64,000 nucleotides of DNA, taken from NCBI RefSeq assembly GCF_028640845.1, contig NC_080546.1:29657020-29721019 (forward strand), written 5' to 3'. Positions 50,699 through 63,078 of this stretch are shown one piece after another. The notes beneath the pieces are model-generated. The model worked only from the letters and a program-made list of their open reading frames with translations. It was not told the DNA's origin and made no database searches. The position numbers and the translations under genes were made by a program. Source of the stretch: Ahaetulla prasina (lineage: Eukaryota > Chordata > Lepidosauria > Squamata > Colubridae). Numbering within the stretch: the first letter of the stretch is position 1; the number at the start of each line of letters is the position of its first letter.

Positions 50699-51229
50699 AG
50701 CACAACCCAATGTTGGCAGGGAGGAGAGGAGAAATCACAAAATTTTGAGAAACAGACAAACAGACAGACTGACTGACTGATTAAAGTTATTATTCTAAAG
50801 TAACTTTGAGAAACCCATAGCTTTGATAAAGATTATATTTAGGGCAAGAGGAAAATGCATATTCAGAAATTTCAGGTAAAGAATCATTGGCAGCTGGCTT
50901 GATCTAAGAATTCTCATCTTGAACCCTGAAAAGCTGTTATCACCCAAAAGAGTAGTCAGCAGCATTTTAATTGGTGGGTACTGCTGCTTGGCTTTGTGTT
51001 ATAGCATCGGCACCTATTTTTTAATTTACTTTTTAATGTCCGGCTCTCACCATAATCTTATATTCAAATACTAAAATCTCTCACACATTTGGACAACCTT
51101 GAAAAAAATTCAGCCATTGGAGATTGGATTTTAACAATGAAAAAGGCTATGATACAATTTTATAAACAAATAATTCAATCTTTCTGAAATGGGCATTTTA
51201 TACAGTAGCTGAGCACTGCTGAGAAAAAC
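50699..51229. other. Downstream flank of ENPEP, no feature recognised
   Basis: AT-rich; a short GACT repeat near 50765-50780. Confidence 0.4.
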
Positions 51230-52230
51230 AGCTAGAAATTAATTAGTCCAAAATGTCCTAACACCAAACAATCACCCAGTAGAACAAATTAAGACCTTGA
51301 AATATCTGGATATTATTTTCCATGCGACAGGCAACCATAAATCCCATGCCAGCTTTAAGTCCCATTATGTCAGCTTAAATGCACAAAAACAGCATCAACT
51401 TTACAATCTTTCCACTTATCCAAAGAAGCTCAAATATACCTGCAGCAATTAAAGTTTTCTCAGCTAAGATCTTAGCCCAGCGTCTCTTTGGAGTTCAGCT
51501 GGACACCTACAGGCTATTCCTTTCTCTTGAAAGAGTTCAGTTCTAGCTCCGGGATCTTCTTCATTCCAAATGGGGTATTTTGCCGTGAAGCTGGCCTACT
51601 TAAAATAGAAAACTTGTGGATCAAACTTGCTTCCCCCTTTCCCTCCCACCCCACCCCCCGCTGATTTGGCCCCTGTAATCATGACTTTCACTTTTCCTGG
51701 TGCCATGCAATACTTACTCAATATCAATCCTATGGCTTTACACGGGCTTTTTTTTTGAGCTACAATATTCTGTATATTTTCCACGACCAGTCAGATACCT
51801 AAGCTTCATAACGGTTCCAAAATTTAGAAAGGCTTATCCTTGACTAAATTTAACGCCCTGCTCCTAAGAGCTGTTACTGAAGGAAGATCTAAAACGTCCT
51901 TTTGTATCCATGAGGTGGAGGAATAGTTGAGGCAATGGAACATGTTCCTTTATATTGTCTCTTCTACGCAGGAATTATCTCCATTCTTCACTAAACATCC
52001 TGGTTGTTCTATCCTTCTTAAGTTATTACTCTCTAATCAGTCTGATTTTACTTCACTGACCACAGCCAAGAACTGTCTATAGTTTGTACAGTACACTGTA
52101 GTATCTCCTCTCTTCTTTTAAATATTTCAGAATGTTATGTCTTTCCTCTTGTACTTTAATTATGATGTTTTGTTTTATTTGCTGTTCTGTGACTGAATAA
52201 ATATTGATTGAGTGATAATAAATATTGATT
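51230..52230 (+). pseudogene. Decayed non-LTR retrotransposon 3' region
   Basis: Broken frames contain KYLDIIFHATGNHKSHASFK, close to the KYLGVIFD block that follows RT in LINEs, and FYCLFYAGI-like text near 51950. It ends 'gaataaatattgattgag' with repeated TTGAT. The clade was not identified. Confidence 0.5.
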
Positions 52231-52382
52231 GATAATTTAATCTGAAGTTTTTATGCTTTTATATAAGTGCGGTAGTACACCTGGCTGTATTTCCAGTCCC
52301 TGAAATATTCAGTAGTGTAGCAAAACTATCAGCTCCACAAGATAGATCAGACCAGGAAAAAAAACCAGTTGCAAAAGACGAC

Positions 52383-52560
52383 TAGATTAGATTAGATTAG
52401 ATTAGATTACATTAGGTTAGATTAGATTAGATTACATTAGATTAGATTAACATAGTTGGAAGGGCCTTGTAGGTCATCTAGTCCAAACCCCGGCCCAATA
52501 CCTTCACTATTTCTGACAAATGGCAATCCAATCTCTTCTTGAAAGCTAGATGAAATTTTA
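52383..52560 (-). mobile_element. CR1 LINE 3' end with (ATTAG)n repeat
   Basis: ATTAG units at 52383-52451, then 'ggaagggccttgtaggtcat' + 'ctagtcc', the minus-strand CR1 3' end. Confidence 0.72.
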
Positions 52561-52740
52561 AAAAAATATTACAGTAAAGCCCAGCATATTTAATAATATA
52601 AACTGATCGTTCCTGACCTCCCTCCTCCTTATGGCCAATGAATTGGAGAGAAGCTTTCCTGAGTTGCTTCCAAGTATCACCTTGCTTTCCAAGACCTAAA
52701 TAATGTTTCAGCCCCCTTCGCTTATGTATCAGTTCTTGCA

Positions 52741-53000
52741 TATTTATTTTATTTATTTATTTTGTCACAACCGTATATATAACCATAAGCATGAAGTAAC
52801 TATATAGTATATAAGCATATATATGAGTATAAGTATGAAATAACTATATAAATTGGATATAATTAAAGGAAACAGTAGGACAGGAACGGTAGGCACGTTT
52901 GTGCTCTTATGCATGCCCCTTAAAGACCTACCTCTTAGGAATGGGGTGAGGTCAACAGTAGACAGTTTTTGGTTAAAGCTTTGGGGATTTTGAGATAGAT
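52741..53000 (-). mobile_element. LINE 3' end fragment (family of 11174-13018)
   Basis: ATTTATTTTATTTATTT then 'ttgtcacaaccgtatatata', 'gacaggaacggtaggcacgt' and a short piece of ORF2 end on the minus strand. Confidence 0.78.
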
Positions 53001-53263
53001 ATCTCTGTCAAGGTTACCTCTCGTACGCTCTACTTAAGTACACAAGTAGTCTGACTCATTGTAATGTAGTTTGATGTCTGCAGATGTAGGAGAGGATTAT
53101 CTGGCTACACACACACACACACAAATATCTAAATTTGTTTTTCCCTCCTAAATAGAGCTTTGGGTTGTACAGCCAAGTTTTTTCCATTCTATTCATTACA
53201 TCACACTGGATCATGGAAAAAGGATGGGCTTATGTCCTATGGTGGTTCATCATGCATGGCTTC

Positions 53264-53515
53264 CAGTGGTGGGTTTCAAATTTTTTTACTACCGGTTCTG
53301 TGGGTGTGGCTTAATGGGTATGGCATGCTTGGTGGGCGTGGCTTGGTGGGCGTGGTAGGGGAAGGTTACTGCAAAATCCCCATTTCCTCCCAATCAGCTG
53401 GGACCTGGGAGGCAGAGAATAGATGGGGCAGGGCCGGTCAGAATTTTTACTACCGGTTCTCCGAACTATTCAAAAGTTCCGCTACCAGATCTCCAGAACT
53501 GGTCAGACCCTGCTG
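53264..53515. mobile_element. hAT-type MITE, perfect 8-bp TSD
   Basis: Left end CAGTGGTGGGTTTCAAATTT. The right end is shortened (ggtcagaccctgctg). Target duplication ATGGCTTC at 53256-53263 and 53516-53523. Confidence 0.8.
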
Positions 53516-53809
53516 ATGGCTTCAGGTGCTCATTGGTACCTAGAATCAATATGGGGAATAGATAGGCATGAATATGTCTGCAAATTTGAACTTGCTCAGT
53601 TTATTAGTTACCCAGTTTTAAATTTATTTCATCTTATGTTTTCATTTTGTTTGCAATTCTCTGTAAAAATCTGCCTCAAATTTTATGCAGTTTTGGGCAA
53701 TTATTCTCCTAAGGGACATAATTTTATGTGCACATTTTGCAATATAGAGATAAATACAATCTTCACAGATGTAACAACATGTATTTTTGTAATTTAAATA
53801 ACAATTTTT

Positions 53810-54595
53810 TTTTATAAAAAAGTTTTATTTTTACATTCATATCCAACAACTCATCCAATGTACAGTCATATACAATTAGTCGGGCTTGCCCAGTCACCAG
53901 CCCCTCCTTTTAACTCTCTTCCCTCTTCTACCTTCTTCTACTTTCCAGACCTTCCTCCCCTTCTCTTATCTACATCCTCTCCTCCCTCCACCCTCCACCT
54001 CCCTTCTCCCTCTTCTCCCCCTCTTCTCCTCTTTCCTATCTCCTGCTCTCTCCTCCTTTCTCCCTCCCCACCATTCTAAAATGGTAGCTGGGCAGACCCG
54101 ACCCTACATTAATTATATTTATACATCTTCAATAATCCCTGTACATTAACCATCACTCCATCCTCTACCCTCATCCCCCCCCCCAGTTCCCCTCCCCCTT
54201 ACACCCCCACCCCGACTTCCCAGAACAAAATGCAGGGTATCAAAACTAACAATCATAATCCAAAATAAATCTTAAATTATAATCTCTAGTCACTCCACAC
54301 ATAATCACACTCTCAATTCCCCTTTCCTTCAAAGATATATCTAATACAAAATATTTCCTAAATTTACTCATATGCTATTCGATATTTTTTTATCTGATAC
54401 TTATTTTGAATATAATCAATCCACATTTTCCATTCTAAAATATATTTTTCTTGTGTATAGTCTTTCAAATAAGCAGAAATGTTTGCCATATCTGCCAGAT
54501 TTGATACTTTAAGTGTCCATTCTTCAATTGTAGGTAATTCTTCCTTCTTCCAATATTGAGCAATCAAAAGTCTTGCGGCTGTTATTAATTTCAAT
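53810..54595 (-). mobile_element. 5'-truncated L1 LINE with 19-bp TSD
   Basis: On the minus strand: ITAARLLIAQYWKKEELPTI and EEWTLKVSNLADMANISAYL, the L1 ORF2 C-terminus, then a purine-rich 3' UTR and an A-run. The direct repeat AATTTAAATAACAATTTTT lies at 53791-53809 and 54596-54614. Confidence 0.85.
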
Positions 54596-54615
54596 AATTT
54601 AAATAACAATTTTTG

Positions 54616-55099
54616 TAGTTTTGTAATTGCATAGATTTTTGCCCTACGCTCGTATTTTGTATACATGTTTTTGCTTTGGGAAATCACAATAAATGTCAAA
54701 AACCTGAGAATAATAAAAGATTATTGCGATTAGTTAAGGCTACATTTAAATGTAGACATAATGCAAATAAAAATTGTATTTATTCCTACTTTTTATTCCA
54801 CACTACAAGAACAAGCAGTTTAAGTAGTTCTAATACTTAGTAGTTCTAATATTGCAAATCAAAATAGTAAATTACATTAATACGGTTGCAAATATGCACA
54901 CCTACATTTTATCATTATGTATTAATAGCAGCCTCTATTGGCGAAGAAGAGTCATTGCAAAGAATTAACATTTTAAGCTGTCTTATTGTTTAATGCATAA
55001 AAACAATCGGCAAATATTGGAGGACATGACGTTCTTGAGATTGGGGACCACATTTAAAAAATAAGCGCAGTTCAGAAAAATAAAAAAAATATTGATGGC
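54616..55099. other. Intergenic, no feature recognised
   Basis: AT-rich sequence. Confidence 0.4.
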
Positions 55100-55139
55100 T
55101 TATATTGTGTATTTCATAATTCCAATATCCACCCACCCA

Positions 55140-55427
55140 CCTGGGCACAATTCTGTCCTATATTGCTGTGCTTTTGACACCGCATGCATGCGTGGACAAC
55201 GCGCGTGAGCAAATTGCCATTTTGTCTGATGTCGCATGTGTGGATGGTGCATGTGAGCGAATTGCCGTGTTTTGTGATGGCACGCACTCACATTTCCAAT
55301 TCTGGGTGAACTGTTTGCTATAGTATGTGAATCGCGGCAGGCCATACCCACCTCAGCTCCGCAAAGGCAAAAAACATCATGATACATCACAATCTTGCCT
55401 GTGACATGATCAAGTTTGACACCCATG
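55140..55427. mobile_element. Partial hAT-like MITE
   Basis: Right end 'gatcaagtttgacacccatg' and inner text 'ctcagctccgcaaaggc' match 14997-15124. The left end is unclear. Confidence 0.45.
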
Positions 55428-55429
55428 CT

Positions 55430-56589
55430 CTAGAGGTTACTCCCAAAGTATATAGGGCTTCTGTAGCCCTGGGACACGGACTGCCATTCCAGTGGGGTTC
55501 CCCAAGCTATGACCGGAAAAGGCAAGGTGCTGTCTGTGGTGGTCTTATTCAAGTCCCACCTGTTTATCATTTGCAACACATACACAAACAGGTGGAGCTT
55601 GAACCACGACAGAGTGGCAACCATCTTGGTTTTTTTAAAACCCTAATCTTTGACCATCCCTACACCCTGTAGGGTACCATATTTGGGCTGCAAAGTTCCT
55701 GTCAGGCAGTAAATATTTATTGTTTACTGTATCTCTTTGCTGCCATCTGGTGCCCACCTGAATATTTTTTAGACTAAAGATGGTAATCTAGAATAGAAAC
55801 AATGAATGATAATCCATCGCTAAGGACTAAAATATTGACATGCACTTTATGGGCTTTGAAAGAAATGAAGAATTGAAGGGCTGCAAATGTTAACTGCAAT
55901 GGAACATGTAGAGTTTTCTGCTAAATGGTCTAGGATACTATACTGTTCATGCAATTATTATACTTGATACAAGAAAAAGTAACTATGAAGAGGCAAAAAA
56001 TGGCCCTTTCTAGATATTAAAAGTAATTCTTTCCAACAAGTATAGCAGCAAGAAAGACAAATGTTTTACAAATATCATAATGCTGGATAATTGTGTAATT
56101 TGTCTGCAAAGATATCAAATGATTCTTACCAATGCTTCAGATGTAACTTCAAAAAAAAAAAAGGGAAAAAAGCCTTAAGCAACAGAGCTAGGATGTCTCT
56201 TAATTAAAAAGAAAAGGAAAAAAAACCCTACAGCTGAACTTAATGAAAAATGCCCTAAAGATTCTCTGATTCATGTAATGGTATTTTTTACTTCAACCGA
56301 CAGCCAATTAAACTGTTTAATATAATTAAATCAATCCATGAAAGTTTTCTTGCAAAACCGAATCATAAATTATATATTAAAATGCATCAAGCATGGCTGC
56401 CATCATCCTCTAAATGTTAGCAAGTGACCCAAATGACAAAGAAGTAAAACAATAGTAGCATGTGAACATCATAATCCACTCAGAGGTGCCTATTGTAAAA
56501 ACCAGTCGAACTGTGAAGCTTCAAAACTAATCTTCACTTTGACAAAAGTTCAAATGATGCACCATCTGCAAAGCAATGTACACTCCAAG
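55430..56589. other. Intergenic, no feature recognised
   Basis: Includes a 97-codon frame at 55379-55672 that looks like chance. No repeat identified. Confidence 0.4.
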
Positions 56590-56756
56590 CAGTAGTGGGT
56601 TGCTAAGGGTTCACCCCAGTTTGGGCAAACCAGTAGCAGCAGCAGTGGGAGGCTCCGCCCACCTACCCGGACACTTCTGTGCATGCGCAGAAGTGACACG
56701 AGCATGCACGCACCCACGAGTGAACCGGTAGCGATCGGTTTAAAAACCCACCCCTG
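56590..56756. mobile_element. hAT-type MITE, perfect 8-bp TSD
   Basis: Ends CAGTAGTGGGTTGCTAAGGG and AAAACCCACCCCTG. Target duplication ACTCCAAG at 56582-56589 and 56757-56764. Confidence 0.85.
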
Positions 56757-56764
56757 ACTCCAAG

Positions 56765-57391
56765 TTTCTAAGCGACTATGAAAGCCACCAGATTGCCTCA
56801 TCTACCTCTGCTTCGTGGCTTCAGCAGATGCGGGGAGATTGCTTGTGTTTGTGTCAATGTGGTCTAGCATGACACACCCCAGATGTGCACCAAAGATTTT
56901 CCAGTGTCTCTGGAATTGGCAAAGAGGCAAACAGCATGCCCTCTGTAGTAAGGAGAAGTGAGGGATCAGGAGGAAGCAAGTTACAAAATTTCTGCAACGT
57001 TAGCCAAAGGAGAAGACAAAAAGTCCATGCAAACAACGTTCATCTTCTTCTTTGGTAAACACTGAAGAGCAAGGCTTGCTCCAGACTTCTCTCTAATAGC
57101 TTCATGCACTGAAGGACTGTCTTCAAGGTTGGATGATTTCAGGGCATATTGTGGGTCACCCCAGGTTCCCAAACCTGGAAGTATTTGAGCCAGCAGTGGA
57201 AGAAAAGGTTCAGACAAACTATCTTCTGTAGCATTGGCCTGAAGGGTGTTCAGGGCCACTGAATATATTGAACCAAACCAGATAGGCTCTTACTTTAAAC
57301 AATGTGAATAGTATCACTATATTTCATTCCTTATGCTGAAGCAATTGTAAGTCACTTCACAGAGACCTAACACTCCAGTAGACAAACCATG
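56765..57391. other. Intergenic, no feature recognised
   Basis: A 92-codon minus-strand frame at 56981-57259 has no recognisable domain. Confidence 0.35.
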
Positions 57392-58180
57392 GTATAATCC
57401 ATGGGTGTCAAACTTGCGGCCCACAGGCCAGATGTGTCATGTCCTGGCCACCCACACCCCCATTTTAGTGAAGGAGAAAAAGGTTGTGATATGGCGGCCG
57501 AGGACCCAGGAAACCGCCGCCCTGCTATCCAGGCGGCCGTGAAGAGGACCCAGGTGGCTGCCGCCGCTGCTATCCGGACTGCTGTGAAGAGGACCCAGGA
57601 GGCCGTGAAGAGGACCCAGGAGACCGCCACCGCTGCAATCTGGGCGGCCGAGACGAGGAACCAGGTGGCTGACCCAGAAGACCACTCCAGCTGCGATCCC
57701 CACACTGATTTAAAGCTGGACTTATACCTGGATCTAAAACCCGATTTAAAACTACTAAGCCACCAATTGACAGTACCGCTACAGGACCTCTGGTGAGTTC
57801 AGACTATTTGAAATTCCCGCCATAGTAGCTATTGTCTATTTGAAAAATCCGCCATTGTAGCCACCCCTAAAGAGGCTTCTTCAACCATCCAATCTCATCA
57901 TTTTAAATTTCCCGCCGAATTTCACCGTTACCATAGTGATTTCCCCATTACCATAACAATTACCAAAGTGATTGACATAGAAAGTTTAAAAAAAAAAATC
58001 AAGGAAATTGGAAAAATACAAAGAAATACAAAATACAAATTGGAGAAAGTTTAAAAAAAAATCAAGAAAAATTGCAGAAATACTTCCTCATTACTAAAAT
58101 TAGAAAGAGTGTGTAATAAAACAAAGAAATAAGAAAGATACTACCTCATTACCAATTTCATAAAAACTCAAAATATCATT

Positions 58181-59367
58181 ATGCCAGCCAGAAAATCCAA
58201 CGCTGATAAAATCTTAGAAACAAGATTAATAACTATTGAACAAAACTTAGATAAAAGATTACTAGCTATTGAACAAAACCTAGAAAAAAGAATACAAGAT
58301 ATTGAACAAAACTTAGAAAAAAAATTCTAACAGTTATTGAACAAAGTTTCACAAACTTGATAAAACAAATTTCAACACTAAAAAATGAAAACTCAAATGA
58401 TCCAAATCTCCTCCTAACTCATCTATCACTACAGAATACACAACCTACAACTCAACCTAGACAACAAATAAATACAACACAACCTAAGCAACAAATATCT
58501 ACTAACCAACTAATCAGAGATGCCATGGAGAGAGGACAAAAAATAAATAATGCAATATTATTTGGACTAGAAAACACCAACGAACCTGATATCAGTAAGA
58601 TTCACAACATCATTGGAAATTATATCTCATCAACCATATCCCCAAATGAAATAATTTCTGTCTCCAGAGATGGACCAGAATATAAAAACAGTGATGGATC
58701 AACAGCACCAAGATTTTGTAGAGTCACATGTATAAATGAGGACAGCAAACGTAAATTCATTTATACTATAAACTCAATTGCTAAAACCAACCCTGCCTAC
58801 AGTAAACTTAGATCACGTCCCGATCTATCTTTTCTACAATGGATACGTTCTCGTGAACTTCGCACAGAACTTAAACGAAGACAAGACAACGGTGAATCCA
58901 ACCTATACATTGACTATCGGGCTGATTGCATAAAAAATAAGACCTACAATCAAAAAATCACCTCCAAACCCCCCATCACCCATAACAATCAACCAGCCAT
59001 CCAAACATTCAATCAAGTACCCATCACCCTACCATCCATCCAACCAACCACCCAACCAGCCATTCAAACAGCCATTCAGCCAGCCATCCAATCAGCCATC
59101 CAAACAGCCATCCAAACAACCAGCCATCCAGCCATCCAAACAGCCACACAACAATTCACCCAACCAGCCATCCAAACAGCCATCCAACCAGCCAGCCAAA
59201 CTACCATCCAACCAACCACCCAACCAACCACTCAACCAAACATCTCAATAAACAATCAAGTACCCAACATCCAAACACTCACCTCCCAAAACATCCATCC
59301 ACCCATCCAACCATCTATACAACCACCTGTTGTACACAACCCCCAACCTACCAACATCCAAAACTAG
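58181..59367 (+). pseudogene. LINE ORF1, one frameshift
   Basis: ATG at 58181 opens MPARKSNADKILETRLITIE and three repeats of an 'IEQNLEKR' heptad-like unit (a likely coiled coil). A one-base loss in an A-run near 58318-58327 shifts the frame; the rest continues from about 58328. The middle region (ILFGLENTNEPDISKIHNII, then RFCRVTCINEDSKRKF) looks like a nucleic-acid-binding domain. The end is a Gln/Pro/Thr-rich repeat of about 100 residues (QPAIQTAIQ-type). Stops at TAG 59365-59367. Confidence 0.75.
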
Positions 59368-60297
59368 GTATGCACGCCCCTTACCTCTTCAACACCAATT
59401 ACTACAGATCTCAAATGCAAATTGATAAATGCGAGAAGCATTGTTAACAAATTACCTGAATTTATCCTCTTGTTAAACAGTGGTACATTCGATATCATTT
59501 TTGTTTGTGAAACATGGCTGAACTCATCCCTTCCTGACTCCATTATCTCAAACAAAGAATATCAAGTTCATCGATCAGATCGTGAAATCCGAAGAGGTGC
59601 TGGAGTGGCTATCTTTTACAAAAAGTCACTGAATCTAAAAAATATTCAAGTTTCACACAAACTTTCTCTCCCTGAAACTATTGTATGTGACCTATCCCTT
59701 AACACCACTCTTTGATTCTTACTATGCTACAGAGCCCCTGACTATGACATTACCCATGCAAATATGCTAACCTCACTGCTAACATGGGCTACCTCTTGCC
59801 CATACCCTCTCATCTTCCTGGGCGACCTAAATCTACCTCTCATTAACTGGATAACTAATGAATGTACAACTGATCCAATCCATACTACACTATACAACGC
59901 TGTTACAAACCTAGGTCTTGAACAACTTGTAACTAACAATACAAGACTCAACAACTGCCTTGATCTCATCTTCTGCAGCAACCCAAACTCAATTTATGGA
60001 CTACAAATTAAAGAACCTTTTTCCAACAGTGACCACTGCATGATTGATTTTCGTCTCAATATACGTCCATACTCAAGTCGTCATAACAATAGTATCCCCA
60101 TCTACAACTTCAAAAAAGCCAACTACGACCTTATAAACAATGATCTTTCATTTCTGGACTGGCAAAATCTGTTTGCAAACTGCATAACTGCTAAAGACCA
60201 CTATAGAGTTTTCCTACTTGAAATCAATAGAATCATTAAACTATATGTACCACAAATGACAACCATGATCAGGAAAAGCAAACTACCATATCAATAA
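59368..60297 (+). pseudogene. LINE ORF2, endonuclease part
   Basis: In the same frame as ORF1 after TAG. CKLINARSIVNKLPEFILLL, then FDIIFVCETWLNSSLPDS (catalytic Glu), RRGAGVAIFYKK, a TGA at 59713-59715, LIFLGDLNLPLINW and SNSDHCMIDF (catalytic Asp/His). This is an APE-type endonuclease. No in-frame ATG precedes the domain. Confidence 0.82.
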
Positions 60298-62179
60298 AAA
60301 AGCTTCAATCAAAAAAAAAATCCCTCTGGAAAAGAAACAAAAAAGGCTTTGTAGCAAATTTCAAAAAACGCTACAGAAATATATGCAACCAAATAAAAAC
60401 TGAATGCACAAATTACCACACCAAACAAGAAGAGGACCTTCTGCGCACAAATTCCAATCGTGCCTTTTATAATTTTGTTAACAATAAACTTAAAGACACA
60501 AGATCCATCCCACCACTAAAAGATTCTAACAACAAAGAATGCAATGACGAAACAGTTAAAGCCAACCTCTTCAACATATTCTTTGGCTCAGTTTTTGTTA
60601 ACAGCGATGACACATATCCGACATTCCACAAACGTACCAGCAATGAACATGATGGCTTAACTCATATAGACTTCACAGAAGAAAATGTTGGAAAAGCTCT
60701 TCATAACATAAAACCATCGCTATCTATTGGACCAGATGGACTATGTGCCTACTTCTTAAAAAAACTTTCCACTAATATAGCAGAACCCCTAAGCATAATC
60801 TTTGATAAAGCTTTCACTACCAGTTCCCTTCCCAAACTGTGGTCACTGGCCACAGTCATCCCCATCTTCAAAAAAGGAGACCCCACCTTAGTCGAAAATT
60901 ACAGACCAATCTCTCTATGCTGCGTCACCTGCAAAGTCATGGAATCAATCATCAACCAATACGTTACCTCACACTTAGAAGCAAACAACCTACTCTCCAA
61001 TAAACAATTTGATTTCAGGAAAAAATTATCATGCAACTTACAACTTCTCCACTGTAAAAACATATGGACTACAAATCTTGATCAAGGCAAAACAATAGAT
61101 GCAATCTACATAGACTTCTGCAAAGCTTTTGACTCAGTAGTACACGATAAACTTCTCCTAAAACTAAAATCCTACGGCATTTCAGGACCCCTTCACAAAT
61201 GGATATCTGCTTTTCTGTCTAACAGACAACAAGTGGTCAAAATTGGCAATGCTCTATCAAATCCTGTTCCTGTCAAGAGTGGCGTTCCTCAAGGCAGCGT
61301 CCTTGGACCAACACTCTTCATACTATACATTAATGATCTTTGTGACCATATCTCAAGTAATTGTGTTCTCTTTGCTGACGATGTCAAACTATTTAACACC
61401 ACTGATAATACATCTATCATTCAAAAAGACCTTGATCATCTAACCGCCTGGTCTAAAACTTGGCAACTCAAATCTCAACCAGCAAATGCTCAGTCTTACA
61501 TATAGGAAAAAGAACCCAAACACTAAGTACTTGCTTGATGGACATTACCTTACAGATGACCCCATCCCGTTAAAGACCTTGGAGTTTTCATGTCAAATGA
61601 TCTAAGTGCCAAAGCCCACTGCAAATACATAGCAAAAAGGCTCTAAGAGTTGTAAACCTAATCTTGTAGCTTCTTTTCCAAAACACTACACTACTAACCA
61701 GAGCATATAAAACATTTGCTAGACCAATTCTAGAATACAGCTCACCTGTTTGGAACCCTCACCATATCTCTGACATCAATACAATTGAACGTGTCCAGAA
61801 ATATTTTACAAGAAGAGTTCTCCATTCCTCTGTAAACAACAAAATACCTTATCCCACTAGACTTGAAATCCTGGGCTTGGAAAACTTGGAACTCCGTCGC
61901 CTTCGACAAGACCTAAGTTTAACTCATAGAATCATCTATTGTAATGTCCTTCCTGTCAAAGACTACTTCAGCTTTAATTGCAATAATACAAGAGCAACCA
62001 ATAGATTTAAACTTAATGTCAACCGCTTTAATCTAGATTGCAGAAAATATGACTTCTGTAACAGAATCATCAGTGCTTGGAATACTTTACCTGACTCTGT
62101 GGTCTCTTCTCATAATCCTAAAAGCTTTAACCAAAAACTTTCTACCATTGACCTCACCCCATTCCTAAGAGGACTATAA
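60298..62179 (+). pseudogene. LINE ORF2, reverse transcriptase part
   Basis: Frames closely match the intact minus-strand ORF at 11174-13018: [15 protein letters not shown], then a clean piece 60939-61505 with [33 protein letters not shown] and FADDVKLF, and 61877-62179 to the end. Several frameshifts (near 60297, 60930, 61500-61650) break it. Confidence 0.85.
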
Positions 62180-62635
62180 GGGGCGTGCATAAGCACACAA
62201 ACGTGCCTACCGTTCCTGTCCTATTGTTTTTTCTTTTCTTCTATACCTTTATATACTATATAACCTTTCTGTATGATAGTTACATATATTGTTGTGACAA
62301 AATAAATAAATAAATAAAAATAAATAAATGTCATGTAATGACAATGTTGCAACATGAGTTTGACACCCCTGGTATAATCAGTATGTGTTTTCCTAACAAG
62401 ACACAAACCCTAGTTTTGAAAAAGCCTCTCCAGTTTAAAAATGCTTTATGGGAGAAGAGAATGATATTTGAAAAAAAAGAAAAGTCTTCTTCAGTTTCTC
62501 AGGCCACCACAATAAAGCAAATATTGCAATTCATGTAGACCTTGACTTATGACTGGAATTGAACCCAGAATTATGGTTGTATGTTAGACTGATCATTAAC
62601 TGGGTTGCCATATGATTGCGCCTAATTTTATTACC

Positions 62636-63078
62636 TTTTTTTTTTAATTGAAAAAGTTTTACCAAGATTTACCCCTCCTTCCCCCTCCCCACTCCCCAGC
62701 CTCCCCTCTTCCCCCCTCCCTCGCTCTCCCAAACCCCTCCCCCTCCAGACTTCCCTGAACAAAATACAGGGTATTAAATCTAACAATCATAAGCTAAATT
62801 ATGCTAACTAACTGTAAACTCCCATACTTCCCTAGAACCTTAACTCTCCTTTTACAAAGAAAAAACATAAACATAATTCTTGTAAACTGTTCATTCAAAA
62901 GCTATTTGATATTTCTTAGTCTGGCATATATTTTGAATATAGTCAATCCATCTTCTCCATTCCAATATGTATCTTTCTTGTGAGCAGTCTTTCAGGAATG
63001 CTGAGATTTTCGCCAGCTCTGCTAAGTTTGCAACTTTTAATATCCATTCTTCAATCGTAGGCAAATGTTCCTTCTTCC
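62636..63078 (-). mobile_element. 5'-truncated L1 LINE with TSD
   Basis: On the minus strand: HLPTIEEWILKVANLAELAK and ISAFLKDCSQERYILEWRRW, a sister of 53810-54595, with a purine-rich 3' UTR and A-run. Direct repeat ATTTTATTACC at 62625-62635 and 63079-63089, with further T residues shared. Confidence 0.83.

Larger units (their letters stand above)
57494..62336 (+). mobile_element. Nearly full-length CR1/Rex-group LINE
   Basis: About 4.8 kb: GC-rich 5' region with tandem 'gtgaagaggacccagg' units, ORF1 (58181-59367), ORF2 with endonuclease and RT (about 59368-62179), 3' UTR 'cgtgcctaccgttcctgtcc' and an AAATA tail. Broken by several stops and frameshifts. The 5' boundary is placed where MITE text stops, give or take a few bases. 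Confidence 0.85.
57400..62371. mobile_element. hAT-type MITE split by a nearly full-length LINE
   Basis: Ends CATGGGTGTCAAACTTGCGG and ATGAGTTTGACACCCCTG. Target duplication GTATAATC at 57392-57399 and 62372-62379. The intact relative is at 19307-19441. Confidence 0.85.

Noticed and set aside
55379..55672. 97-codon frame downstream of ENPEP
   Set aside because: Overlaps a MITE end and shows no domain; likely chance.
59030..59240. Silk- or prion-like host protein from the QPAIQ repeat
   Set aside because: It is the C-terminus of LINE ORF1, continuous with its upstream domain.
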